64,000 nt of DNA from Ruegeria aquimaris (lineage in GTDB: Bacteria > Pseudomonadota > Alphaproteobacteria > Rhodobacterales > Rhodobacteraceae), in contig NZ_JAOWLB010000021.1 of the NCBI RefSeq assembly GCF_025751555.1, forward strand, positions 1 through 64,000. Reading direction: 5' to 3'. A program made the translations under genes and the position numbers. The notes beneath the pieces were generated by a model. The model was not told where the DNA came from and searched no databases. It worked only from the letters and a program-made list of their open reading frames with translations. Shown in pieces: positions 17,423-25,713 of this stretch. Every line of letters starts with the position of its first letter. Positions within the stretch are counted from its first letter, which is position 1.

Positions 17423-17868
17423 GCGATATCCTCCACTTGGTCGATGTAATCGGCGTAGCCTTCTGCCTCCATGTCGTTGCGGTGAACGAAGCGGAGCGAG
17501 GCCGAGTTGATGCAATAGCGCAGCCCGCCCCGGTCGCGCGGACCGTCGGGAAAGACATGGCCCAGATGGCTGTCACCGTGTGTCGAGCGGACCTCGGTGC
17601 GGATCATGCCGTGGGTGCGGTCTTCGATCTCGGTCACATGCGCGGGTTCGATCGGCTTGGTGAAGCTGGGCCAGCCGCAGCCGGATTCGTATTTGTCGGA
17701 CGAGGCGAACAGCGGTTCGCCCGACACGATGTCGACGTAGATGCCGGGTTCCTTGTTGTGCAAGAGCTTGCCGGTGCCGGGGCGTTCGGTGCCGCTGCGT
17801 TGCGTCACGTAGAATTCTTCGGGCGAGAGGGCGGCAAGGGCTTCGGGCGATTTGGTGTAACGGGTCAT
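17419..17868 (-). CDS. msrB: Peptide-methionine (R)-S-oxide reductase MsrB, zinc-less form
   Basis: A 149-residue enzyme reducing the R epimer of methionine sulfoxide. [13 protein letters not shown] and the catalytic Cys in [12 protein letters not shown] are intact. The two CxxC zinc pairs of many MsrB proteins are absent: [15 protein letters not shown] replaces the first and [13 protein letters not shown] the second, so it is the metal-free form. A perfect AAGGGAGG site precedes ATG 17868. It is the first gene of a coupled msrB-msrA pair that diverges from a periplasmic glutathione peroxidase. Confidence 0.95.
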   Translation of the reverse strand: MTRYTKSPEALAALSPEEFYVTQRSGTERPGTGKLLHNKEPGIYVDIVSGEPLFASSDKYESGCGWPSFTKPIEPAHVTEIEDRTHGMIRTEVRSTHGDSHLGHVFPDGPRDRGGLRYCINSASLRFVHRNDMEAEGYADYIDQVEDIA

Positions 17869-18007
17869 GGAACCTCCCTTCAGGGTCTTGGGCGCAGTAT
17901 TTGAGATCGGATTGCCGAAAGCAAAGGGTTGTTTCATGCCGCTCGCGCAGACGTGCATTGATCCGGTTGCCTTTGTGAGACGTAGACTGTGGGAAAGGAG
18001 AGCCAAG

Positions 18008-18529
18008 ATGTTTCGTATCGTTTTCCTGATCGTTCTTCTGTTCATTGGCCGCGCTGTTCAGGCGGCCCCTGTGTCCGGCGTGTTCCCCTCGATCGACGGC
18101 GGTACGCTGTCGCTGGAGGAGTGGCGCGGGCAGCCGGTGCTGGTGGTCAACACCGCCTCGCAATGCGGGTTCACGGGCCAGTATGCGGGGTTGCAGGACC
18201 TGTGGGAAACCTACAAGGGCAAGGGTCTGGTCGTGCTGGCCGTTCCGTCGGACGATTTCAACCAGGAGTTGGCAACCGCGGCCGAGGTCAAGGAGTTCTG
18301 TGCGCTGAACTATGATCTGACCCTGCCGATGACCGACATCCTGCATGTGAAAGGGGCGGGGGCGCATCCGTTCTACAAGGCGGTCAAGGCTGAAACCGGG
18401 TTCGAGCCGGGCTGGAACTTCAACAAGGTGCTTGTGGCGCCGGACGGCACCGTTGCGGCGACTTTCGGTTCGGCGGTCCGTCCCGACTCGGCACGGATGA
18501 AGCGCGAGATCGAGGCGCTGTTGAACTAA
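18008..18529 (+). CDS. Glutathione peroxidase, exported
   Basis: A 173-residue thiol peroxidase with an N-terminal signal peptide (hydrophobic residues 4-13, cleavage expected near AVQAAP at about residue 20), so it probably works in the periplasm. The peroxidatic residue is Cys53 in [12 protein letters not shown], a cysteine and not a selenocysteine. WNFNKVLV supplies the conserved tryptophan and asparagine. The usual Gln motif is changed to [14 protein letters not shown] lies before ATG 18008. It diverges from msrB, giving a small oxidative-damage repair cluster. Confidence 0.9.
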   Translation: MFRIVFLIVLLFIGRAVQAAPVSGVFPSIDGGTLSLEEWRGQPVLVVNTASQCGFTGQYAGLQDLWETYKGKGLVVLAVPSDDFNQELATAAEVKEFCALNYDLTLPMTDILHVKGAGAHPFYKAVKAETGFEPGWNFNKVLVAPDGTVAATFGSAVRPDSARMKREIEALLN

Positions 18530-19404
18530 GGCTTGCGCGCGGCCGTCTGGCGGGACAGTTGCACCGCCAGGATGCCGGCGGTGGTGATCGCCACGCCCGC
18601 GAGGTCGAGCGCGCCCAGGCGCTCGCCCAGCAGAGCGGCGGCGATGGCGACGCCGAACACCGGGTTGAGGAAGTGGAAAGTCGCGGCCCGGATCGCGCCG
18701 ATACGGTTCAGCAGCAGCACCCAGACAAAGGTTGCGGTCAGGCCGGGGATCAGTGTCGTATAGGCGAAGGCCAGCGCCAAGGGCAGCGTCGGATTGACAT
18801 GCACGGTCTCGAATACCGGGGTCGCGATGAACAGCACAGCCGAGCCCACCAGCATTTGCAGGCCCACCACCATCATGAAGTTGCCGCCCGAAGTTGCTCC
18901 GCGCAGCGCCAGTGTGGCGGCCGCGAGCGCCAGCGCGCCAAGACCGCACAGGAACACCCCAAAGAGATCGACGCCCGCGTCGATCCGCGCGCCCATGATC
19001 AGGGCGACACCGACAAAACCGGCCAAGAGGCCAATGACACCGAGGCCTGGCAGACGCTCGCCCAGGAACACCCAGCTGGCCAGCGCCACCAGCAGCGGCA
19101 TGGTCGAGGCGATGATCGCGGCGACAGAGGCCTCGACGGTCTGCATCGCGTAGAAATTCAGCCCCAGGTACAGGGCGTTCTGGCAGATGCCGAAGATGAT
19201 GGTGGCCTTCCACTGATTGCGGGTCAGCCGCCAGGTCTGGCCCATCGCCTTTGCGATCAGCACGCCGATCAGCCCCGAGATCAGGAACCGGCAGGCCAGC
19301 GAAAAGAGAGGCGAGGCATCCGCGACGATGATCCGGGCCGAGGTAAAGGCCGAGGACCACATGAAGGCAAAAGCCAGCCCCATGGCGATGGCGCGCAAGT
19401 CCAT
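18526..19404 (-). CDS. EamA/DMT-superfamily transporter
   Basis: A 292-residue membrane protein with about ten membrane segments arranged as two EamA repeats (residues 5-135 and 148-283). FAFMWSSAFTSARIIV, NFYAMQTVEASVAAII and FLNPVFGVAIAAALLGE are family-typical. Exported substrate is unknown; relatives export amino acids or metabolites. Its stop overlaps the end of the convergent glutathione peroxidase gene by four bases. Two further DMT transporters lie near the right end of the window. Confidence 0.88.
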   Translation of the reverse strand: MDLRAIAMGLAFAFMWSSAFTSARIIVADASPLFSLACRFLISGLIGVLIAKAMGQTWRLTRNQWKATIIFGICQNALYLGLNFYAMQTVEASVAAIIASTMPLLVALASWVFLGERLPGLGVIGLLAGFVGVALIMGARIDAGVDLFGVFLCGLGALALAAATLALRGATSGGNFMMVVGLQMLVGSAVLFIATPVFETVHVNPTLPLALAFAYTTLIPGLTATFVWVLLLNRIGAIRAATFHFLNPVFGVAIAAALLGERLGALDLAGVAITTAGILAVQLSRQTAARKP

Positions 19405-19479
19405 GATCTCTCCACCCTCTGTGCAATCGGGCGGACAGTTTCGGAAAATCCGGCGATGTTCAAGGGCCGAGGTCCGGGA

Positions 19480-20760
19480 TCACCCGAGATCGTGAATCGG
19501 CGGCGCCGGGAACAGCACGGGGCGGCGGGTTTGCAGGCTGCGCCGCGCCTCCTCCGTGAGACCCAACCGCACCAGCACGTTGACATAGGCCAGCTCGATC
19601 AGGTCGCGCTGGGCGCGGCTGCCGCCCAGACGCTCGTTTGTGGCCATGACCTGTGCCAATTCGGAGAGCGCGCCCGCCCAATCCTGACGCGCGATAGCGG
19701 CCCAGGCCCGGGTGACCGGGCGCACAAGGTCGCCGGCAAAGCCCTTGGCCGTCTCGGCGATATGGGCCAGCCGGTCGCCCTGACCGGCCATCGCATGGGC
19801 AAGGGCCGCGTGCATGTCGGCAAAGCTTTGACCGGTTTCGGGAAAAAACCGCGCGGCGAAATCGCTGATCGCGGTCCAGCGCGCCGGGTCCACCGCGATA
19901 CCGGCCAGTTCGGCGCGATAGAGGAGGGCGGCGGTATCGGTCAGCACGTTGATCGGCAGGCCCTTGGCCGCGCCGGGACCGATGCTGCGATCCATCAGCG
20001 CCCACATCTCGGCCGCGTCACCGTCATGCAGGGCCCAGAGGGCCTGATGCCAGGACAGGTGCCCGTGCAGAACGGACCGGTCGTCATAGCCACGCATCCA
20101 GTCGGCCAGATAGGCCCGGCCAGCGGCGGTGTCCCCTGCCTCGTAGAGCGCATGCGCCTTGAAGTGCGAACCGTTGGCGTTGTCGGGGTTGAGTACGAGT
20201 GCCTTCTCCATCAGCCGCAGCGAGGCGTCGACCTGCCCGGTTTCGCACAGCGACAGGGCGTGCATCGACATCATCCACCAGTCCTCGCCGTAATGGGGCA
20301 ACAGGGCCGAAGTATAGGCGAGCAATTCCGCCTCGCGCCCGACCTCGCCGGAAAAGCCGATGAGGCCAAAGATGTTGGTGCACAGCTGCGCGACCAGAGC
20401 GTCGCGCGGGTAGTCGCGGACATGGGCCAGAACCGCCTGTCGCGCTGCTTTTGGCTGCCCGCTCAGCAACAGGTTCATCGCCTCGATATGCTGGCGCTCG
20501 CGCCGGTCGGCCAGTGGCGCAAGTTCCGCTGCCTGTGCAATCGCGGCCTTTGCCCCCGGCATATCGGCGGACATCATCCGCGCCCGGGCCAGGGCCGCGT
20601 GGCCAAGCGCAAATCCGGTGTCCTGTTCGATGGCCTGTTCGAACTCTGTTGATGCCCCGAACTGACCGGCAAGGAAGAGCCGGACGCCCCGGTCATAATG
20701 GTCTGCCGCCGCCGCACTCTCGGTCGTGATCGGATTTCCGTAGGCGTCTTGTCTGGTCAT
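19480..20760 (-). CDS. TPR protein related to TTC38
   Basis: A 426-residue soluble alpha-helical protein. Paired helices with TPR spacing run through most of the length; clear units include ADHYDRGVRLFLAGQF, GHAALARARMM and LSLCETGQVDASLRLMEKAL. The opening DAYGNPITTESAAAADHYD and the overall layout match the tetratricopeptide repeat protein 38 family. No enzymatic domain is visible. It is transcribed in the same direction as the M20 amidohydrolase 45 bases upstream and may share its message. Function unknown. Confidence 0.8.
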   Translation of the reverse strand: MTRQDAYGNPITTESAAAADHYDRGVRLFLAGQFGASTEFEQAIEQDTGFALGHAALARARMMSADMPGAKAAIAQAAELAPLADRRERQHIEAMNLLLSGQPKAARQAVLAHVRDYPRDALVAQLCTNIFGLIGFSGEVGREAELLAYTSALLPHYGEDWWMMSMHALSLCETGQVDASLRLMEKALVLNPDNANGSHFKAHALYEAGDTAAGRAYLADWMRGYDDRSVLHGHLSWHQALWALHDGDAAEMWALMDRSIGPGAAKGLPINVLTDTAALLYRAELAGIAVDPARWTAISDFAARFFPETGQSFADMHAALAHAMAGQGDRLAHIAETAKGFAGDLVRPVTRAWAAIARQDWAGALSELAQVMATNERLGGSRAQRDLIELAYVNVLVRLGLTEEARRSLQTRRPVLFPAPPIHDLG

Positions 20761-20805
20761 TTGTGTTCTCCGGGTCGGGTGTGTCGGATGGGGCTGGGGC
20801 AGTGG

Positions 20806-22227
20806 TTAACTCCCGGCCATGGCGGCGATGGGCGGTTCGGCGTCGGAGGGCAGCGGGCAGATATACCCCTTTGGCCCAACCCGGGCGCCAAGGTCGTCCC
20901 AGGCGCGTTTGCGCAGGTCGGCGTCCCGGATGACATCGGCTCCGGTCGCTGCCATGACGGCAGCGGCATGGGTCATGCCTTTCAGCGCCAGCGGGCTCTT
21001 GCCCTGGGCCACCATCTGCCACGAGTGGAACGGGGTGCCGATGGCATAGGTCGCGCCCCAGAGCTGAACCGTGGGCACCACCCAGCTGACATCGGCCACG
21101 TCGGTTGATCCGGCCAGAGGGGGCACCGGTGTGCCCTCGGGCACCACGAAATCGGGCAGGGCAAGATCGGTGCGCGGGCGCATGCCGACGCTTTCATAGG
21201 CGGTGGCGATATCCTCCTCGGTCATCGTGGCCTGGAACCGGGCGGCATAGGCGCGGTCCAGATCGTCGAACGGGGGCGGACCCAACAGGTCGAGATTGCG
21301 CTGCATGGCGGCGCAGAGCGGGTCGTTGGGGATCAGGTTGGACACGGCGGCCAGCACCTCGTCCTGCACCTCGGTCTCGGTCATCAGCGCGGCGCCCTGC
21401 GCCACCTTGCGCACACGGGCCAGCAGTTTCAGCATCTCGGGCGCGGTCTTGTCCCGCACCACGTAGCGGACCTTGGCCTGGCCCTGCACCACGTTGGGCG
21501 AGATGCCGCCGCCATCGATGATCGCGTAATGGATGCGGGCGCTGTCGGGCATGTGCTCGCGCAAGTAGTTGACGCCCACGTTCATCAGTTCCATCGCATC
21601 GAGCGCGCTGCGGCCCAGATGGGGCGAGGCGGCGGCATGCGAGGCGCGGCCGGTGAAGGAGAAATCGACGCGGGCATTGGCCAGCGAACTGCCCAGCATG
21701 ACGGCGGGTATTGAATGCGGGTGCCACGAAATCGCGATATCGACATCGGCGAATGCGCCGTCGCGCACCATGAAGGTCTTGCCCGCGCCGCCCTCTTCGG
21801 CGGGGCAGCCATAGTACCGCACGCGCCCCGGCGTGCCGGTGTCGCGGAGCCAGTCGCGCAGGGCGATGGCCGCCAGCATCGCCGCCGATCCCAGCAGGTT
21901 GTGGCCGCAGCCATGGCCGTTGGCGCCCTGTTCCATCGGCTTGCGCTCGGCCAGGTCGGCGACCTGGCTCAGCCCCGCCAGCGCGTCATACTCGCCGAGA
22001 AAGGCGATCACCGGGCCGCCCTCTCCCGCCTCGCCGATCACGGCGGTAGGGATGCCAGCGACGTTTTCGGTGACGGCAAAGCCCTGGCGTTTCAGCTCGG
22101 CCACATGGGCGGCGGTGGAGCGGGTTTCGGCATAGCAGGTCTCGGGCGTGGCCCAGACGGCATTCGAGAGTGCGTGCAGATCGGCCTGGGCGCGGTGGAC
22201 ATAGGACCAGACGGGATGTTCATTCAT
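20806..22227 (-). CDS. M20 amidohydrolase, AbgB-like
   Basis: A 473-residue metallopeptidase-fold amidohydrolase resembling p-aminobenzoyl-glutamate hydrolase subunit B. Metal-site motifs are GHGCGHNLLG, FLGEYDALAG and the EEGGAGK segment with the catalytic glutamate pair. RASHAAASPHLGRSALDA belongs to the lid/dimerisation domain. ATG 22227 with CCGGAGG upstream starts the family N-terminus (MNEHPVWSYV). It diverges from an MFS carrier, suggesting uptake and hydrolysis of an N-acylated or peptide-like substrate, which is only an inference. Confidence 0.85.
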   Translation of the reverse strand: MNEHPVWSYVHRAQADLHALSNAVWATPETCYAETRSTAAHVAELKRQGFAVTENVAGIPTAVIGEAGEGGPVIAFLGEYDALAGLSQVADLAERKPMEQGANGHGCGHNLLGSAAMLAAIALRDWLRDTGTPGRVRYYGCPAEEGGAGKTFMVRDGAFADVDIAISWHPHSIPAVMLGSSLANARVDFSFTGRASHAAASPHLGRSALDAMELMNVGVNYLREHMPDSARIHYAIIDGGGISPNVVQGQAKVRYVVRDKTAPEMLKLLARVRKVAQGAALMTETEVQDEVLAAVSNLIPNDPLCAAMQRNLDLLGPPPFDDLDRAYAARFQATMTEEDIATAYESVGMRPRTDLALPDFVVPEGTPVPPLAGSTDVADVSWVVPTVQLWGATYAIGTPFHSWQMVAQGKSPLALKGMTHAAAVMAATGADVIRDADLRKRAWDDLGARVGPKGYICPLPSDAEPPIAAMAGS

Positions 22228-22479
22228 GGCGGGCCTCCGGTGTTGCACCGCAACCCTGCGCCGGAAAAGGCCCGAGGTAAACATCCGTGTCCCTTGGGAC
22301 GCAACAGGCCATGTTGTGAAACCGTGTTGGTCCGGGTCAAGCGCGGGCGTACATGATCTTGCCGGGGTGACATGAACCTGCTCTCGAATTCCTTGTGTGG
22401 TTTTAAGATCCGAACGTATGCTGAGAGCGACACATCTCAGAAAACCGTTCATCGTGTCGTACTTGCAAGGAACCTGCCT

Positions 22480-23646
22480 ATGCCGATGCGATGGATTATC
22501 CTGCTGGTGCTGTTCTTCGCGCGAACGGTGATGGCGTTCCAATTCCAGTCGATAGCGGCCTTGTCTCCATTCATCATGGAAAGTCTCGCTATTACTCTGA
22601 CAGATATCGGTCTTTTGATCGGTCTCTACCTTGGTCCCGGGGTCATTGTTGCGGTTGGTGGCGGTGCTGTGGCGACCTGGTTTGGCGACAAGCGGACGGT
22701 TGCGACCAGTCTGGTGCTAATGGTTCTGGGCGGCGTGATGGTGGCCTATGCCTCAAACCTGGGATGGGCCGTGGCGGGCAGAATTGTTTCCGGAGCAGGC
22801 GGGGTCGTTCTGAACGTCCTTATGACCAAGATGGTCATCGATTGGTTCGCCGGGCGGAATGTTTCAACGGCTCTGGCGATTTTCATAAGTTCCTGGCCGA
22901 TAGGGATCGGTCTGAGCCTGCTGATACTTCCCGCGCTGGCCGCTGGCACCGATCTCCAGACAGCATGGACCGTGTTGACGATCTGCACGGTTCTCGCGCT
23001 TTTGTTTTTTGTGTTTATCTACAAGGGACCAGAGGGTGCAGTAACCGGCAACGCGCCGATCAAGTTCACCTCTCTTCCCTGGGCACCGCTGGCATTGGCT
23101 GCGGCGCTGTGGGCGCTCTACAATGCAGCATTCGCCATGATCTTCAGCTTTGGAACGCTAGTTCTGGCAGATCGCGGGATGCCGATCACCGCCGCAAGTT
23201 CCGCCATAAGTCTCTACATATTCGCGGCCTCTCTCTCCATTCCGTTGGGCGGATGGCTGGCAGATCGGACCGGGCGCGCAAATTGGGTCATTCTGGCAAG
23301 CCTGACTGGCAAGATGATGGTCTTTCCAGCGGTTCTCTATCTCCCGGAGACCTATGTCCCTGCGATGCTTGTCTTGGGCGGTTTGTTTGCCGGATTGGCG
23401 CCCGGGCCATTGGTCGCGCTGCCAAGCCTGGTTCTTTCCGCCGAAGCGCGTGCCTTCGGTACCGGCGTTTTCTACTCGATGTATTATCTGATCATGATGA
23501 TCGCTCCGACACTGGCCGGGGGGCTTTCGGATTATCTGGGCGATGTGAATGTGGCGTTTGTCCTGGGTGGGGGCATGGTTTTTCTCGCCCTAATAGCATT
23601 TTGGGTTTTTCGGCGAACCGTTTCATCGCCACAGGTTGCCAGTTGA
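22480..23646 (+). CDS. MFS transporter, CynX/NimT-like
   Basis: A 388-residue carrier with 12 predicted membrane segments. WFGDKRTVATSLVLMVLG carries the loop 2-3 MFS motif in altered form, and GGWLADRTGRANW is the corresponding repeat in the second half. AAGGA lies nine bases before ATG 22480. Base composition is visibly lower in GC than its neighbours (many A/T third positions), which suggests acquisition or relaxed codon choice. It diverges from the M20 amidohydrolase and may import its substrate. Confidence 0.85.
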   Translation: MPMRWIILLVLFFARTVMAFQFQSIAALSPFIMESLAITLTDIGLLIGLYLGPGVIVAVGGGAVATWFGDKRTVATSLVLMVLGGVMVAYASNLGWAVAGRIVSGAGGVVLNVLMTKMVIDWFAGRNVSTALAIFISSWPIGIGLSLLILPALAAGTDLQTAWTVLTICTVLALLFFVFIYKGPEGAVTGNAPIKFTSLPWAPLALAAALWALYNAAFAMIFSFGTLVLADRGMPITAASSAISLYIFAASLSIPLGGWLADRTGRANWVILASLTGKMMVFPAVLYLPETYVPAMLVLGGLFAGLAPGPLVALPSLVLSAEARAFGTGVFYSMYYLIMMIAPTLAGGLSDYLGDVNVAFVLGGGMVFLALIAFWVFRRTVSSPQVAS

Positions 23647-23781
23647 AAGATAGCCAGAGATTCTTGTGACACGAGTCTGCCTAAGGCTTGCTAGGGATCA
23701 AGTTGATCTGCGGCACGTGCTCAATGAAAGTCAGCTAAGCCCCGCGTTGCGGATCGGCCCGGTACTGCGATTTCGCCCAAC

Positions 23782-23808
23782 GAAAAAGGCCGCCCCATGG
23801 GCGGCCTT
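23782..23808 (-). terminator. Terminator of the HU gene
   Basis: On the minus strand GGCCGCCC-atg-GGGCGGCC (perfect, extended by AA/TT) is followed by TTTTTCG, 22 bases past the HU stop. It is a textbook Rho-independent terminator. Confidence 0.85.
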
Positions 23809-23829
23809 GTCGTTCGGGTCCGGTGCGGA

Positions 23830-24117
23830 TCAGCCGTTGACGCTGTCCTTCAGCGCCTTGGCGATGGTCACCTTGACGACCTTGTCGGCTTCCTTGGTGA
23901 AGGTCTCGCCGGTGGCCGGGTTGCGCACCTGACGCTCGGGGCGCTCGCGGCAATAGATCTTGCCGACGCCCGGCAGGGTGACGGCGCCGCCGCCTGCCAC
24001 TTCGCGGGTGATCAGCGCGCCGATGGCGTCCAGTGCCATGCCAGCGGTTTTCTTGTCACTGCCCATTTCCTCGGCCAGTGCGGCGACGAGTTGAGTTTTG
24101 GTCATAGGCTTTGCCAT
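23830..24117 (-). CDS. hup: HU family DNA-binding protein
   Basis: A 95-residue nucleoid protein that binds DNA as a dimer. KPMTKTQLVAALAEEMG starts the helical dimerisation half, and PGVGKIYCRERPERQVRNPATGE forms the beta-arm with the proline-bearing tip (RNPATGE) that bends DNA. The ATG at 24117 has AAGGAGA upstream; an in-frame ATG at 24249 would add an unrelated 44 residues. A TTGTG-N6-CACAA inverted repeat at 24179-24194 lies in its promoter region. Confidence 0.93.
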   Translation of the reverse strand: MAKPMTKTQLVAALAEEMGSDKKTAGMALDAIGALITREVAGGGAVTLPGVGKIYCRERPERQVRNPATGETFTKEADKVVKVTIAKALKDSVNG

Positions 24118-24178
24118 TTCTTGGTCTCCTTTTTCGTGCCCGATCCTTTGGGCCTCATCGCGGCAATCTAACTGTATC

Positions 24179-24194
24179 TTGTGATCAAACACAA
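24179..24194. promoter_or_regulatory. Inverted repeat upstream of HU
   Basis: TTGTG and CACAA arms six bases apart form a dyad about 62 bases upstream of the HU start. The spacing is shorter than a CRP site. It may be an operator; no regulator is assigned. Confidence 0.3.
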
Positions 24195-24207
24195 CGAATA
24201 GTAGCGT

Positions 24208-24234
24208 CGAAAATCCCAAAAATATGGGGATTTC
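24208..24234. terminator. Weak hairpin between amn and HU
   Basis: AAATCCC and GGGATTT arms around a nine-base AT-rich loop lie just past the amn stop on the minus strand. On the plus strand the hairpin is followed by GGCGTTTTTT, a better tail, but no plus-strand gene leads into it. It is a weak candidate terminator for ade-amn. Confidence 0.35.
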
Positions 24235-24249
24235 GGCGTTTTTTCGCAC

Positions 24250-25713
24250 TCAGAGGAAGGCAGTTTCGTCGAAAGAGCGCAGTTTTCGACTGTGCAGGCG
24301 TTCCAGCGGCATGCCGCGCAGCGCCTCCATCGCCCGGATTCCGATGCGCAAATGGCGGCTGACCTGCGTTGTATAGAACGAGGATGCCATGCCGGGAAGC
24401 TTCAATTCGCCATGCAGCGGTTTGTCGCTGACACAAAGAAGTGTGCCATAGGGAACCCGGAACCGGTAGCCATTGGCGGCGATGGTGGCGCTTTCCATGT
24501 CGAGCGCCACCGCGCGCGACTGGCTCAGGCGCTGCACCGGGCCGGATTGGTCGCGCAGTTCCCAGTTGCGGTTGTCGATGGTGGCGACGGTGCCCGTGCG
24601 CATGATCCGTTTCAGGTCATAGCCGCTGAGTTCGGTCACCTCGGCCACCGCCTGTTCCAGCGCGATCTGGATCTCGGCCAGGGCCGGGATCGGCACCCAG
24701 ACCGGCAGATCGTCATCCAGCACGTGATCTTCGCGCAGATAGGCATGGGCCAGCACGAAATCCCCCAGCGCCTGGGTGTTCCTGAGGCCCGCGCAATGGC
24801 CCACCATCAGCCAGGCATGCGGGCGCAGCACGGCGATATGGTCGGTCGCGGTCTTGGCATTGGACGGCCCGACACCGATGTTGACCAGGGTGATGCCTGA
24901 GCCGTCGGCGCGTTTCAGGTGATACGACGGCATCTGAGGCAGCTTGGCGGGCGTATCCAGCGGCGCATCGGCCGTGGTGATCTCGACATTGCCGGTGCTG
25001 ACAAAGCTGGTGTAGCCGCTGTCGGGGTCGGCCAGCTGGGCGCGGGCATAGGCCTCGAACTCGGAGACGTAGAACTGGTAGTTGGTAAACAGGACGTGGT
25101 TCTGGAAATGCGCCGGGTCGGTGGCGGTGTAATGCGCCAGCCGGGCGAGCGAGTAATCCACCCGCTGCGCGGTGAACAGCGACAGCGGGCCCGCGCCGTC
25201 CTCGGACACATGGGTGCCGTTGACGATATCGTCATTGGTGGTGGCCAGATCGGGCACGTCGAACACGTCGCGTAGGGTGAAACCAGCGGCTCCCTCGTGC
25301 GGGACGACCAGATCGGGGGCATTGGCCACCGCGAAATGCAGCGGGATCGGGGTGGACGAGGCGCCGATCTGCACCGGCTGGCCGTGGTTGCGGATCAAGA
25401 GCGCGATCTGCTGGGTCAGGTAGGCGCGGAACAGGTCGGGCCGGGTGACCGTGGTGGCATGGGTGCCGGGGTGCGAGACATGTCCAAAACTCAGTCGGCT
25501 GTCCACCTGCGCGTAAGATGCGCTGGTGAAGCGGATTTCGGGGTAATAGGCGCGATAGCGGGTGCCGGGGTCTATCCCCTGCATCGCCGCGGCGAAGCTG
25601 TCGCAGAGAAACCCGGTGGCCTGCGCATAGAGCTGTTCCAGCCGTGCGACGGCCTCGGCCGCGTTGGTGAACAGGGCCGGTTCCGGGGTCTTGGGGGTAT
25701 TCAATTGGGTCAT
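24250..25713 (-). CDS. amn: AMP nucleosidase
   Basis: A 487-residue enzyme hydrolysing AMP to adenine and ribose 5-phosphate. The N-terminal domain (to about residue 180) is the AMP nucleosidase-specific region; the C-terminal phosphorylase fold carries GNVEITTADAPLDTPAKLPQ, VNIGVGPSNAKTATDH, MVGHCAGLRN and the catalytic-acid segment ALDMESATIAANGYRF. Its ATG overlaps the ade stop by four bases, so the two are coupled and the adenine made by Amn can be used directly by Ade. Confidence 0.95.
   Translation of the reverse strand: MTQLNTPKTPEPALFTNAAEAVARLEQLYAQATGFLCDSFAAAMQGIDPGTRYRAYYPEIRFTSASYAQVDSRLSFGHVSHPGTHATTVTRPDLFRAYLTQQIALLIRNHGQPVQIGASSTPIPLHFAVANAPDLVVPHEGAAGFTLRDVFDVPDLATTNDDIVNGTHVSEDGAGPLSLFTAQRVDYSLARLAHYTATDPAHFQNHVLFTNYQFYVSEFEAYARAQLADPDSGYTSFVSTGNVEITTADAPLDTPAKLPQMPSYHLKRADGSGITLVNIGVGPSNAKTATDHIAVLRPHAWLMVGHCAGLRNTQALGDFVLAHAYLREDHVLDDDLPVWVPIPALAEIQIALEQAVAEVTELSGYDLKRIMRTGTVATIDNRNWELRDQSGPVQRLSQSRAVALDMESATIAANGYRFRVPYGTLLCVSDKPLHGELKLPGMASSFYTTQVSRHLRIGIRAMEALRGMPLERLHSRKLRSFDETAFL

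Noticed and set aside
17867-18007. N-terminal extension of the glutathione peroxidase
   Set aside because: The extension overlaps the msrB start and lacks a ribosome site; the later ATG gives a clean signal peptide.
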